In this document: in pieces, positions 51,528 to 61,338 of the stretch
Layout: every line of letters begins with the position of its first letter
Position numbering within the stretch: position 1 is the stretch's first letter
Source of the DNA: SAR86 cluster bacterium
GTDB taxonomy: Bacteria; Pseudomonadota; Gammaproteobacteria; Magnimaribacterales; TMED112
Assembly (NCBI GenBank): GCA_003331605.1
Contig: QOPD01000003.1
Location: forward strand, 1 to 64,000
Length of the DNA: 64,000 nucleotides
Reading direction: 5' to 3'
Notes under the pieces: model-generated
What the model was told of the DNA's origin: nothing
Seen by the model: only the letters and a program-made list of their open reading frames with translations
Database searches by the model: none
Made by a program: the position numbers and the translations under genes

Positions 51528-52215
51528 GATAGTAACTTTTGATACAGAAACAACAGGACTCGACTACAAGTCTGGTGATAGAGTTATTGAGATTGGATTG
51601 GTTGAAATTATTGGCAGAGAAAAAAGTAAGAAAACTTTTCAGACATACTTAAACCCTGAAGGAAAAGAAATTAGCGAAGGAGCTAAAGCCATTACAAATA
51701 TTTCCGATAGTGACTTAGTAAATGCACCAAAGTTTGCAGAAGTGGTAGATGATTTTATTGATTTCATCAAAGGTGCTGAGGTAGTTATTCATAATGCAGA
51801 ATTCGATGTTGGCTTCATTAACAATGAGTTAAAAATCATTGGCCACTCTATCAAAGACATTAGAGATATTTGTACAGTTTTTGATACATTAATTCATGCT
51901 AGGAAGGTTTATCCAGGTCAAAAGAATTCTCTTGACGCGCTATCAAATAGATTGGATGTAATTGGTTACGATAGACAATTTCATGGCGCATTGCTCGATG
52001 CGCAGATATTGGCAGATGTTTACTTAAATCTAACTGGTGGACAAGTGAAGCTTGAGTTAAGCTCTGAACATAAAGAAGTTGAGAATAATATATCTACAGA
52101 TACAGACATAAAATTTAATGTCAAAAAATTTACAGCGAAAGGTGAGGATCTATCTAGTCATCAAAAAATATTATTGGCAATGTCAGAAAAGAGTGGGGAG
52201 AAAATAAATTGGTAA
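51517..52215 (+). CDS. dnaQ: DNA polymerase III epsilon (proofreading) subunit
   Basis: 232 residues, GTG start. DEDDh exonuclease: ExoI FDTETTGLD (Asp9, Glu11), ExoII HNAEFDVGFINNEL, ExoIII with HGALLDAQILADVY (His and Asp). A C-terminal alpha-binding tail of about 60 residues follows. It proofreads for the replicative polymerase. It overlaps rnhA (11) and gltX (7). Confidence 0.94.
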   Translation: MSARIVTFDTETTGLDYKSGDRVIEIGLVEIIGREKSKKTFQTYLNPEGKEISEGAKAITNISDSDLVNAPKFAEVVDDFIDFIKGAEVVIHNAEFDVGFINNELKIIGHSIKDIRDICTVFDTLIHARKVYPGQKNSLDALSNRLDVIGYDRQFHGALLDAQILADVYLNLTGGQVKLELSSEHKEVENNISTDTDIKFNVKKFTAKGEDLSSHQKILLAMSEKSGEKINW

Positions 52216-53600
52216 AAACAAGGTTTGCTCCTAGCCCAACAGGTTATTTGCATATAGGAGGTGTCAGAACAGCTCTCTTTAATTATATTTATGCTAGAAA
52301 GTACAAAGGGCAATTTCTTGTCAGAATTGAAGATACCGATGCCGAACGCTCGAAAGAGGAATTCGTTACTGCAATACTTGATGGATTGGATTGGCTAAAT
52401 CTGTCTCCAGATGTAGAACCAATCAAACAAAGCACAAGGTATGGCATCTATAAAAAGAATGCCCTTGAACTCCTTAACAATGGTTCAGCTTACAGATGTA
52501 ATTGTTCACAGGAAAGGCTAGCAAATTTAAGAGCGGAGCAAGAAAAAAATGGATTAAAGCCAAGCTACGACGGGTTCTGTCGAGATAAGAGTATTGAAGA
52601 TATTAATTCAGCTATAAGAATTAAATCTCCCAAAGAAGGGGAAACTATAGTAAATGATGAGGTTTATGGAACAATTCATTTTCCGAACAAAGAGCTTGAT
52701 GATCTGATTATTCTGAGAAGTGATGGCTCACCAACCTATCATTTTTGTAATGTCATTGATGATAATGAGCAAGGGGTAACCCATGTGATCCGTGGAGAGG
52801 ATCATCTACCAAACACACCTAGACAAATTCAAATAGTAAATGCACTTGGTTACAAGGGTTTTAGTTATGCCCATTTGCCACTAGTTTTAGGGGAAGATAG
52901 AAAGAGACTATCAAAAAGACATGCAGCAACTGATTTAATGACATACAAACAACAAGGTTATTTGCCAGATGCTCTAAAGAATATGCTGATACGATTGGGC
53001 TGGTCCAAAGTTGAGCAAGAAGTTTTTGCTATATCTGAAATATTAGACAGCTTTAACCTTACAGACATACAAAGGGCCGGAGCAGTATTTGATATTGGTA
53101 GGTTAAATTTTATCAATCAAGAACATCTAGCTTTAAAGAACGACGTTGAATTGTTGCATTTAATTAAACCTTTTGCAGATAAAATTGATTTGGATCTTGA
53201 TTCCCATCACGACCCTAAAAGGCTCATAAGGCTATGCGTGGGAAGTGGTAATAATCTAGAAGAGATTGCACATTTTCTAATACCATTTGTTAGAAACTAT
53301 GATGAGTATTCAGATGATTGTTATGAAAAATTTTTAATTGGATCAGAAAAAGTTTTAGATTTTTTTAATACTCAAATTAGCACATTAGATGAATGGAGCG
53401 AGACAGCAATCAATGAGGTTATTGATAGAGCTAAAACAGAGTTAGATTTACCAATGCCAAAAATAGGTATGCCCATGCGTGCTGCATTGCTTGGTAGAAC
53501 CAAATCCCCACCGCTTGATGCAACCATCTACTTATTAAAAAAAGAACAGGTGTTAGAGAGAATTGCTCAGACTCTTAAAAAAATTACTGCTGAATGCTAA
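52209..53600 (+). CDS. gltX: Glutamyl-tRNA synthetase
   Basis: 463 residues, TTG start (VKTRFAPSPTGYLHIGG). Class I motifs: HIGH-like HIGG at 15-18, KMSKS-like KRLSKRH at about 236-242, plus VIRGEDHLPNTPRQI. The insert YRCNCSQERL carries Cys residues. The C-terminal anticodon domain ends in PKIGMPMRAALLGRTKSPPL. It charges tRNA-Glu. It is last in the rnhA-dnaQ-gltX run and converges on ggt (17-base overlap). Confidence 0.95.
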   Translation: MVKTRFAPSPTGYLHIGGVRTALFNYIYARKYKGQFLVRIEDTDAERSKEEFVTAILDGLDWLNLSPDVEPIKQSTRYGIYKKNALELLNNGSAYRCNCSQERLANLRAEQEKNGLKPSYDGFCRDKSIEDINSAIRIKSPKEGETIVNDEVYGTIHFPNKELDDLIILRSDGSPTYHFCNVIDDNEQGVTHVIRGEDHLPNTPRQIQIVNALGYKGFSYAHLPLVLGEDRKRLSKRHAATDLMTYKQQGYLPDALKNMLIRLGWSKVEQEVFAISEILDSFNLTDIQRAGAVFDIGRLNFINQEHLALKNDVELLHLIKPFADKIDLDLDSHHDPKRLIRLCVGSGNNLEEIAHFLIPFVRNYDEYSDDCYEKFLIGSEKVLDFFNTQISTLDEWSETAINEVIDRAKTELDLPMPKIGMPMRAALLGRTKSPPLDATIYLLKKEQVLERIAQTLKKITAEC

Positions 53601-55287
53601 CTTTTGCATTTGGTCTTCTAAGATCAGCGTAGCCATAGTTTTTTCCATCGATAACGTGAATGCTTTGTGTGCTACCAATGGTGTCAGAGATTTCTATCGT
53701 ATGGCCATATAAAGTTAAGATTCTTTTCGTGTCCTCGTTGATTGTTTTTTCAATCAGCAGATTATTATTTTGTGAGTCTTGGTGAATTCTTGGTGTCATG
53801 GTTGCCTCACCTATATCCAAATTAAAATCCAAAACATTTAAAACAACCTGTAGGTTTATATTTGGGATTTGCGACCCACCTGGAGATCCAGTTATTAATT
53901 TAATTTCATTGTTTTTATCAAAGATAATTAATGGTGCCATAGTGCTCATAGGTCTTTTGAAAGGCTCTAATTTATTGGCTGGGGAGCTGCTTCTTCGTAA
54001 AGAATCATTTCTACCATATTCATGAGCAAAGTTGTTCATTTGATTGTTGCCCAATATACCTGTACCTTCAATAGTTACTCCTGATCCAAAAGAGTAGCCA
54101 AGCGTATAAGTGACTGATACTGCATTTCCTTCTTCATCAATAATTGAATAATGAGTGGTATCCTTAGATTCAACATATTTCTTATCTAGGTCGTGCGTTC
54201 TGGAGGTTAATTTATCTACGTTGGTTGCACGTTTAAGTTTAATATTTTTACTTTTGAGCTTGGCATATTCTTTCGAGAGTAACTTTTCCATAGGTATTTC
54301 ATTAAATCTTGGGTCACCAATATATTTTGATCTACTCTGCTGGCCATATTTCATAGCTTCAGCAAGTAGATGAGTATATTTAGCTGAGTTTGGTTGAAAA
54401 TTTGTTAAGTCAAAATTTTCAAGTACATTCAAGGAAGTTAATATTGCAACACCACCACCACTTGGAGCTCCCATGGTGAATATCTTGTTGTCGCGATATT
54501 CTATGGATATAGGCTCAGTAAATTCAACTTTATATTGCTCAAGATCAGGTTTTCTTATCAAACCTCCATTAGCAATCATTGCTTGCTCTATCTTTTCTGC
54601 AGTTTCACCTTTGTAAAACCCATCTCTACCATTCTTTTGAATTAGTTCTAAGGTTCTTATTAAATCTTCATTAAATATTTTTCCTCCTATGACGGCTTTA
54701 TCATTTAAATATATGTTTTTTGATTCATCATCTAGCGTAAGAAACTCAGTATCTTGCATCGCCCAATATAGGTCTTGAGTGATAGGCACACCTGCATTAA
54801 GCAAGTCTATCGTAGGCTGAATAAGTTGAACTAATGGCATGGAGCCATAGGTTTCATGAGCTTTAATTAATCCTGCAACCGTACCTGGGACAGCAATTGC
54901 CTTATAACTCCTTCTTGTTTGATTGTAATCGTGAGTATTTAACGACTTATCTAAGTATACTTCAGGGCTAGCCAATTCTGGCGCCATAGATCTGAAATCT
55001 AGAGCGACTGTGACGTCATTTTTGGCATCGTAGATCAACATAAAGCCACCACCACCAATATTACCTGCTCTAGGGAGGGTTGCTGTCAATGAAAAACCAA
55101 CGGCCACTGCAGCATCAATTGCGTTGCCTCCTTGTGAAAGTATGTCAGCGCCAATATCAGACGATAGGTAGTTTTGTGAAACTACCATTCCTTTGTCAGA
55201 TTGAGTTGGGTGGTAGGGGTGTGGATAATCTAAATAGCTAGCTGTAAAAACATTAAAAGAAAGAAACAGAACAAGTGCTAACCTCAT
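53584..55287 (-). CDS. ggt: Gamma-glutamyltransferase
   Basis: 567 residues. Signal peptide (about 1-18), large-subunit motifs GGNAIDAAVAVGFSL and GNIGGGGFMLIYD, then the autocleavage and catalytic Thr377 in KDTTHYSIIDEEGNAVS, and small-subunit motifs SSPANKLEPFKRPMSTM and GSPGGSQIPNI. It is a periplasmic enzyme that releases glutamate from glutathione and other gamma-glutamyl compounds. Its start shares a base with the stop of the DASS transporter gene, so the two are co-translated. Confidence 0.95.
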   Translation of the reverse strand: MRLALVLFLSFNVFTASYLDYPHPYHPTQSDKGMVVSQNYLSSDIGADILSQGGNAIDAAVAVGFSLTATLPRAGNIGGGGFMLIYDAKNDVTVALDFRSMAPELASPEVYLDKSLNTHDYNQTRRSYKAIAVPGTVAGLIKAHETYGSMPLVQLIQPTIDLLNAGVPITQDLYWAMQDTEFLTLDDESKNIYLNDKAVIGGKIFNEDLIRTLELIQKNGRDGFYKGETAEKIEQAMIANGGLIRKPDLEQYKVEFTEPISIEYRDNKIFTMGAPSGGGVAILTSLNVLENFDLTNFQPNSAKYTHLLAEAMKYGQQSRSKYIGDPRFNEIPMEKLLSKEYAKLKSKNIKLKRATNVDKLTSRTHDLDKKYVESKDTTHYSIIDEEGNAVSVTYTLGYSFGSGVTIEGTGILGNNQMNNFAHEYGRNDSLRRSSSPANKLEPFKRPMSTMAPLIIFDKNNEIKLITGSPGGSQIPNINLQVVLNVLDFNLDIGEATMTPRIHQDSQNNNLLIEKTINEDTKRILTLYGHTIEISDTIGSTQSIHVIDGKNYGYADLRRPNAKVSIQQ

Positions 55288-56747
55288 CAGTTAATTATGG
55301 CTGGTAAGGCATAGGTTGCAAACAATGTTACTACAACGATGCCAGCAATATTGATATAAAAACCAGCTTTAATCATATCAGCAATTTTAAATTTTTCAGA
55401 TCCATAGACTATAGCATTTGGTGGTGTAGCCACTGGCAGCATAAACGCACAGCTGGCTGCTAATGCTACTGGTATCGCTAGCTGAGCTTTATCAAAACCT
55501 AAACCTAAAGCAATGGCGAACATGATTGGCACAAAAGTTGCTGTTGTGGCTTGGTTGGAGGTGACCTCGGTAAGAAATACGATCAACGTAACAATAATGA
55601 ATATTAAAAATAAGGGATTGACATCACTGAATACTGAAAAAACTGAGCCAATCCAATCTCCCAGACCAGTTGCTTTAATTTGTGCTGCTATTGATAAGCC
55701 ACCACCAAAGAGAATGAGAATTCCCCAGGGTAAATTTTTGGTGGCGCTCCATTCAAGCAGACCTGCGCCTTTTGCTGATGGAGTAATGAATAGTGCTAAT
55801 GCTGCAATGATCGCAATACCATAATCGGTTAGACCTTCCAGTCCAGGTACCATTATTAATATTTTCCTAAAAATCCATGCGAAAGCTGTGCAGCAGAAAA
55901 TAATAAATACTCGACGTTCGTCTTCTGACACTTTACCAAGTTTGGCATACATATTTTGGAGTTCTTTCTTGGTTTCATTGGTGCCTGATATATTGGTTGG
56001 GAAGGCAACATTGGTTAATAACCACCAGCCTATGAAAAGCATAATGAAAGATATCGGTGTAGCGAGCAGCATCCAATCTAAAAATCCGACTTCAATCCCT
56101 TCATCTAGTAGCAAACCAACAACCAGCACATTAGGCCCTGTGCCAACTATGGTTGCCATACCACCAATGGTTGCTGCGTAAGCTATCCCAAGCAGTAAGG
56201 CCGTTTGAAAATTATTGAACTGGAGTATCGACTCTTGATTGGTTGTTGTTTGAACCACAGTGGCCACAGCCAAAGCAATTGGCAAAAGCATAAGTGTGGT
56301 TGATGTATTGAAAATCCACATGCTCAGCAAGCCGCTGACCAACATAAAGCCACCTATTAAGTATTTTGAATCTGTACCCACTAACAGCAGCATCTTTAGA
56401 GCCATCCGTTTGTGTAGATTTACCTTCTCTATCGCTAAAGCAAGGATAAACCCACCTAGAAATAGAAATATATTGGCGTGTGCGTAAGGATTCGCTGCCA
56501 ATTGAAAGGCATCTTTTGATGGAATATCACCAAATACACCCAATAATGGAAAAAGCGCTAAGGGGAGGAGGGCAGTTGCCGGTAAAGGAATTGCTTCGGT
56601 TGCCCACCATGTTGCCATTAAGACAACTACAGCTGCTACGTAGATTGCCTCTTTACTAAGAGAGTCAGTAGCAGGAAGGAATAGAAAAAATAGGAATAAA
56701 AAAAAACCAGCCCAAAAACCTATTGTCTTTGGACTGGTTTGTATCAT
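55287..56747 (-). CDS. DASS-family (SLC13) anion/dicarboxylate symporter
   Basis: 486 residues, about 11-13 membrane segments. Family motifs: FNTSTTLMLLPIALAV (SNT-like motif 1), IGGMATIVGTGPNVLVVG, ILFGGGLSIAAQI, LTEVTSNQATTATFVPIM (second SNT-type site) and LPVATPPNAIVYGS. A Na+-coupled importer for succinate-type dicarboxylates or sulfate. It lies 11 bases after TonB receptor 2 and overlaps ggt, so outer-membrane uptake, periplasmic cleavage and inner-membrane import are encoded together. Confidence 0.9.
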   Translation of the reverse strand: MIQTSPKTIGFWAGFFLFLFFLFLPATDSLSKEAIYVAAVVVLMATWWATEAIPLPATALLPLALFPLLGVFGDIPSKDAFQLAANPYAHANIFLFLGGFILALAIEKVNLHKRMALKMLLLVGTDSKYLIGGFMLVSGLLSMWIFNTSTTLMLLPIALAVATVVQTTTNQESILQFNNFQTALLLGIAYAATIGGMATIVGTGPNVLVVGLLLDEGIEVGFLDWMLLATPISFIMLFIGWWLLTNVAFPTNISGTNETKKELQNMYAKLGKVSEDERRVFIIFCCTAFAWIFRKILIMVPGLEGLTDYGIAIIAALALFITPSAKGAGLLEWSATKNLPWGILILFGGGLSIAAQIKATGLGDWIGSVFSVFSDVNPLFLIFIIVTLIVFLTEVTSNQATTATFVPIMFAIALGLGFDKAQLAIPVALAASCAFMLPVATPPNAIVYGSEKFKIADMIKAGFYINIAGIVVVTLFATYALPAIIN

Positions 56748-56758
56748 TCTAAGCTAGA

Positions 56759-59710
56759 TTAATATCTAACTCTGAAATCAAAGTAGAAGTCTCTTCTTGT
56801 ACCTATGTCAAGGTCTCCCATGAAACCATATCTATAGTCGGCAAGCGGAGGTCTTCTGTCATGAAGGTTATTGACACCAAATCTCATTCTGACGTCGTTA
56901 GCATTGAGCTCAAAGTTGTAGTCTAAATAAGCATTTAGTCTCTTATAAGCTGCAACAGGTCTTAACCCTACATCTGGCTCAAGCACTATACCTCTACCTG
57001 TCTCAACAAAACCTAGTGCCCAATTACCTTTTTTGAACCTCAAAGTAGTTTTAGTTTTCTTCTTAGGATTCATCTCAATCTGAAGAAGATTACCAAGACC
57101 ACCAAGTGGATAATCAGCTTCATCAATAAGACCTGAATCATAAGCTGCGGTTATCTCGTCAGCCAATCCAGCTGCATCTTGGGATTTCTTTCTTGTGTAT
57201 GAAATTAAGTGCTTAAGTTCCAATGAACCCCAGTCGAAATCTGCATCATATATAAATGCGCCATCCCAACCAGCAACTCTTCTAGGCCCAAGGTTAACAT
57301 AATTATTGTAAACGCTTGTTGCCTGACCGAATGGACATGCAAAACCTAAAGCTTCCATTACTGCGACTTCTTCTTCGTTAGGATCGTCTCTTGTTACAGC
57401 ACTAAAGCCATCGCAATCACCTTGCAATCTTCTAACTAAGTCGATGAGCATTGAGTTCTCTTCACCTAAAAGACCAACCGTTCTGTCTGAAACAATTTCC
57501 CAAATATCATACGTCACGGTAAAATCGTTAAATTGCAAGACGACACCTGCTGTCTCATTAGAAGCCAACTCAGCTTTAAGGTCTCTACTTCCTACAGTGT
57601 TTCTAATGACACCATATCTACCATCACTATCCCAAAGAGTTGAGGATCCTAATCCCGCAGCTGTAGCTGCTCTATCAATATATACCGCAGCCCAGTCGTA
57701 TCTAGTGTTAACTCTAGAGACTGTTAGCTCATTGATTGTGTATAAGTTAGGAGCTCTAAAAGTCTCTTGTGATGATGCTCTGAAAAGAATATTATCAGAG
57801 ACAGTCCAACCTAGTGCATATCTTGAAACGCCTTCACCTTCAAAGTCGTTGTAAGCTTCGTTTCTATATGCAATTTGCAGATCCAATGCTTGTACTGCTG
57901 GCACATTCATTTCTGGTGATACCAGAGGAACACCTAACTCAACAAAATAGGAGTTAACTGTTCTTTTACCATCATTGTCTGGAGTTGGTGAGGAACCAAC
58001 AACGTTTGATATGAATGGATATGTGTAATCTGCTCTTGAACTCAAAGCACCACTGGATGATCTTCTGGTGTAAGTATTAGTTCCATCAAGGTTGGGATCT
58101 CTATCATCGAAGAAACTATCGCTACGCCATTCAACACCTAAAAGCGCACTCACATTACCCGCAGGAACACTAAATAGATCTGGTCTTGAAACCTTAAAGT
58201 CAAATGTGTTTAATGTTCTCCCATTGTTTCTAAATACATTGATTCTTGCGGTATCCATAATTGCTTCTGAAGCTCCTGGTGTAAAGTCATCGTAAGCAGT
58301 TGGATCACCATCACTGTCGGGTCTGCCAAGAACTCCACCACCGTTGAAAGGGTTATAGAGTCCAGATTGTAGCAATGCATCGAACGCGGATGCACTTACC
58401 CTGTTATAAATTGTATTATCAGAAAGTTCTTCATTATAGACATAGGCTGTATCGTAATCCCAGCCAGATGAAAGCTCTCCTCTGAAACCTAGCACAACTC
58501 TTAAATTCGATTTTTCACTATGAACAACTCTAGGTCCAAAGTCATTCAATCTATAGTTATCAAGCTGCAATGTTTTCCCAGTGAAGTTATTAGGATGGCT
58601 TGCTGGCACAACAAATTTTTGTGCTGTCAATGGACTTGCTTGCTCTCTATCAGAGGTGTAGTCTGAATCGTAATAACCGAATTCCATAAACATTTCGTGA
58701 CCGTTGTCTAATTCGGAGTTAACAAAAGTAAATACATTTCTTCTCTCCAATGCACCCAAATAATCCTTATCTGCGTACCAGTTGAATAGTATATTGCCTG
58801 CAGAATCGCTGGCTGCACAAACACCATCACTAAGCTGTAATATACATCTTGGATCGGTCCCAGGGTAGATGATAAATTCGCCGGAGCTGTCTGTATAATC
58901 TGCTCTTCCTGACATATCAAATTGTGCCCATGGTGAATTACCTGAGCAGTCTGTTCTGCCACCTAAAGAAGCATCGAAAACATTCCGATCACAAAAACCC
59001 ATTACCTCGTCTTCAGAAGCTCTAATTCTATCTCTATCGTAAAAAGATGCATATGTAGATACATTTGTTTTGCCAAAATCTTGGCCCCACTTCAAGGTAA
59101 CTGTGTGATCATCTCTGTTGTAGTGTTCAAAGTTTTTGTATCTGACTCTCATTTCGAAGCCTTCGAAATTTGTGTCTAGGACGTTATTAACTACTGAAGC
59201 CACAGCTTCCGAACCATATATAGCGGCAGCACCATCACGAAGAATTTCAACTCTATCTAGAAGGCCTAGCGGCAAGATTTGAGTGTTAACACTTTCTACT
59301 GGCACAAAACTTCCACCAATTTCTTCAGTCTGGTAACTTGCACCTGATACTAATCTTCTGCCATTAAGAAGTACGAGAGTATTACCGGTACCTAAAGATC
59401 TGATATCGAATGATCCAACATCACCTCTTGCACCGTTAATTCCTCCTGTGTCACCGGTTTCACCAAATTGGTTAATTCCTTGTTCAGGTAAGCTTGCTAG
59501 CAGGTCATCACCAGAATCGACACCAAGGTCTTCGATGTCTTCAGCTGAGATTACAGTTACAGGAAGTGCTTCATTGATTTTGGCACCCTTGATCTGTGTA
59601 CCAACTATTACAACTTCCTCTACGTCGTTTTCACCACCTGATTCTTGAGCGTTAAATGCTAAAGAAAAAGACAGCAATATTAAAATTAAATACTTAATTT
59701 TTGAAATCAT
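56759..59710 (-). CDS. TonB-dependent receptor 2
   Basis: 983 residues from the ATG at 59710, chosen because AGGGGGA lies just before it (the frame is open 36 bases further). Signal peptide (about 1-22), VEEVVIVGTQIKGAKI at the plug start, and plug motifs IRSLGTGNTLVLLNGRRL and RVEILRDGAAAIYGSEAVAS. Then a large barrel with Cys-containing loops and an aromatic C-terminus (FDFRVRY). First gene of an operon with the DASS transporter and gamma-glutamyltransferase, so gamma-glutamyl peptides or a bound organic acid are plausible ligands (inference). Confidence 0.93.
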   Translation of the reverse strand: MISKIKYLILILLSFSLAFNAQESGGENDVEEVVIVGTQIKGAKINEALPVTVISAEDIEDLGVDSGDDLLASLPEQGINQFGETGDTGGINGARGDVGSFDIRSLGTGNTLVLLNGRRLVSGASYQTEEIGGSFVPVESVNTQILPLGLLDRVEILRDGAAAIYGSEAVASVVNNVLDTNFEGFEMRVRYKNFEHYNRDDHTVTLKWGQDFGKTNVSTYASFYDRDRIRASEDEVMGFCDRNVFDASLGGRTDCSGNSPWAQFDMSGRADYTDSSGEFIIYPGTDPRCILQLSDGVCAASDSAGNILFNWYADKDYLGALERRNVFTFVNSELDNGHEMFMEFGYYDSDYTSDREQASPLTAQKFVVPASHPNNFTGKTLQLDNYRLNDFGPRVVHSEKSNLRVVLGFRGELSSGWDYDTAYVYNEELSDNTIYNRVSASAFDALLQSGLYNPFNGGGVLGRPDSDGDPTAYDDFTPGASEAIMDTARINVFRNNGRTLNTFDFKVSRPDLFSVPAGNVSALLGVEWRSDSFFDDRDPNLDGTNTYTRRSSSGALSSRADYTYPFISNVVGSSPTPDNDGKRTVNSYFVELGVPLVSPEMNVPAVQALDLQIAYRNEAYNDFEGEGVSRYALGWTVSDNILFRASSQETFRAPNLYTINELTVSRVNTRYDWAAVYIDRAATAAGLGSSTLWDSDGRYGVIRNTVGSRDLKAELASNETAGVVLQFNDFTVTYDIWEIVSDRTVGLLGEENSMLIDLVRRLQGDCDGFSAVTRDDPNEEEVAVMEALGFACPFGQATSVYNNYVNLGPRRVAGWDGAFIYDADFDWGSLELKHLISYTRKKSQDAAGLADEITAAYDSGLIDEADYPLGGLGNLLQIEMNPKKKTKTTLRFKKGNWALGFVETGRGIVLEPDVGLRPVAAYKRLNAYLDYNFELNANDVRMRFGVNNLHDRRPPLADYRYGFMGDLDIGTRRDFYFDFRVRY

Positions 59711-59737
59711 ATTGAGATCCCCCTCATTACTTAAACT

Positions 59738-59766
59738 ATTCAACAATAAAAATGGCTATTTATCAA
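59738..59766 (-). promoter_or_regulatory. Candidate promoter of the TonB receptor 2 - DASS - ggt operon
   Basis: Minus strand: TTGATA, 17 bases, TTGAAT (5/6 and 4/6), 27 bases before the ATG. The phased TGACA repeats seen before TonB receptor 1 are not present here. Confidence 0.5.
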
Positions 59767-59781
59767 GTTTTTAAACGATTT

Positions 59782-59810
59782 TTGGGGTTTTCAGAAACTT
59801 AATTTAGAAT
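59782..59810 (+). promoter_or_regulatory. Candidate tRNA-Ala promoter
   Basis: TTGGGG, 17 bases, TAGAAT (3/6 and 5/6), 11 bases before tRNA-Ala. Position fits a tRNA promoter with a very short leader. Confidence 0.45.
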
Positions 59811-59821
59811 AGTTTTTCTTT

Positions 59822-59897
59822 GGGGCCATAGCTCAGCTGGGAGAGCGCAACACTGGCAGTGTTGAGGTCAGGGGTTCGATCCCCCTTGGCTCCACCA
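59822..59897 (+). tRNA. tRNA-Ala (GGC)
   Basis: 76 bases with encoded CCA. Acceptor GGGGCCA/TGGCTCC (one G-U), anticodon stem CAACA/TGTTG with loop CTGGCAG (GGC), T-arm AGGGG-TTCGATC-CCCCT. It converges on the RimK fusion gene. Confidence 0.96.
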
Positions 59898-59917
59898 TTT
59901 ATTTGGTGTATTTAACG

Positions 59918-61291
59918 CTATTCCACAAATTTTGAAAGCCCTAAGCGGCGCTCTAGGTAGTCAATAATTTTTTCAGCCAAATCAAGCTTAGTGATATTTT
60001 CAATGCCTTCTAAACCTGGGGAGCTGTTGATTTCAAGGACCTTAGGACCTTCTGATGATCGTAAAATGTCGACACCGGCTATATTCAAACCCATAGCTTT
60101 AGCTGCCTTTCTAGCAATTGATCTTTCTTCTTTGGTAATTCTTACTTTTCTAGCTATCCCTCCAGCATGCAGGTTTGACCTGAAATCGTCTTCTGTGGCT
60201 GACCTCATCATGCTAGCAACGACTTTGCCCCCAACTACTAACAGTCTTAGATCTGAGCCTCCAGCGTCTTTAACAAAATCCTGGACAATAAATGGTGCAT
60301 TTAATCTTTGAAATGCGCTGATAACACTAGTTGCAGCTTTTTTTGTTTCTGCCAGAATGACACCTTTCCCTTGAGAGCTTTCTAGCAACTTTACTACCAA
60401 TGGAGCACCAGTAGTTAGATCAACTATGTGTTTGGTATCACGGGGAGAGTTGGCGAAAGCTGTATCTGGCATTGGGATTTGATGCAGAGCCAACATTTGA
60501 TGAGCTGCTAATTTATCTCTTGATAGACCAATTGATGAGGATGAATTAAGACAAAATGTACCTATTGCTTCAAATTGACGCACAACAGCCATACCATAAC
60601 GAGTTATGGATGAACCTATTCGCGGAATAATGACGTCGTAATGAGGTAATGGTTTACCATCGTAGTGGACCTCTGGCTTGTCTGACTCAATATTTAAATA
60701 ACACCGTTTGGTGTTTAATATTTCACAAAAATGATCGTATTTTTCAGCAGCTTCAATTAATCTTTGGTTGGAATAGTTATTTGGCTCAAGACTCAATATG
60801 CCAATACGTAAGCTTCGTCTGTAATCGTAATTTTTAGCTTTTTTATAACTATCAAAGCTAAGTTCGCCTTGTAAAAAACTTTTGTCTGCTGATATTTGGT
60901 ATCCATCCAAAGCATTTCTACCAATGATCATCTTGTATTTCATATTCTCTCGATTGGTTAAAGTTATTGGGACAGTTTTTTTAACTCCCCCAATGACAAT
61001 GTCTGTTTCGATGACGTATCTAAGTTCAGTTATGCCATTCGATGAAGTGACATTTCGTTGATCAATAATTTTTGCCGAACAAAAAATTGAAAATCTTTCA
61101 TCCGAAGTAATGGGATTGATGCCAAAACGCACCATCTGATTATTTGAGCCGAAAACCTGAATATTGAACGCATGAAGTGCAGATGTTTCAGCACCCGTAT
61201 CTGTTTTAGCAATTAAGGCGGGTAAATTGAGTTTTGGTAAACTTATCCACTCTTCCCAACCAACAAAGTTATTTTTTTTCATCCAATTCAA
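59918..61291 (-). CDS. Fusion of RimB-like zinc-protease domain and RimK ATP-grasp ligase
   Basis: 457 residues. Residues about 1-145 match the ATP-dependent zinc protease family (PF05618, retropepsin-like): WISLPKLNLPALIAKTDTGA with Asp31-Thr-Gly, then ALHAF and KMIIGRNAL. Residues about 155-450 are a RimK-type ATP-grasp ligase: RIGILSLEPNNYSNQRLIEA, SIGLSRDKLAAHQMLA, LLESSQGKGVILAE, FVKDAGGSDLRLLVVGGKVV, and the metal site VLEINSSPGLEGIEN. In Pseudomonas RimB and RimK are separate partners that add and trim glutamates on ribosomal protein S6; here they are one chain. Single-gene unit. Confidence 0.87.
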   Translation of the reverse strand: MNWMKKNNFVGWEEWISLPKLNLPALIAKTDTGAETSALHAFNIQVFGSNNQMVRFGINPITSDERFSIFCSAKIIDQRNVTSSNGITELRYVIETDIVIGGVKKTVPITLTNRENMKYKMIIGRNALDGYQISADKSFLQGELSFDSYKKAKNYDYRRSLRIGILSLEPNNYSNQRLIEAAEKYDHFCEILNTKRCYLNIESDKPEVHYDGKPLPHYDVIIPRIGSSITRYGMAVVRQFEAIGTFCLNSSSSIGLSRDKLAAHQMLALHQIPMPDTAFANSPRDTKHIVDLTTGAPLVVKLLESSQGKGVILAETKKAATSVISAFQRLNAPFIVQDFVKDAGGSDLRLLVVGGKVVASMMRSATEDDFRSNLHAGGIARKVRITKEERSIARKAAKAMGLNIAGVDILRSSEGPKVLEINSSPGLEGIENITKLDLAEKIIDYLERRLGLSKFVE

Positions 61292-61338
61292 TTTAATTAG
61301 AAGATGGGTATTATATACATAATTAGAAAAAAAACATT

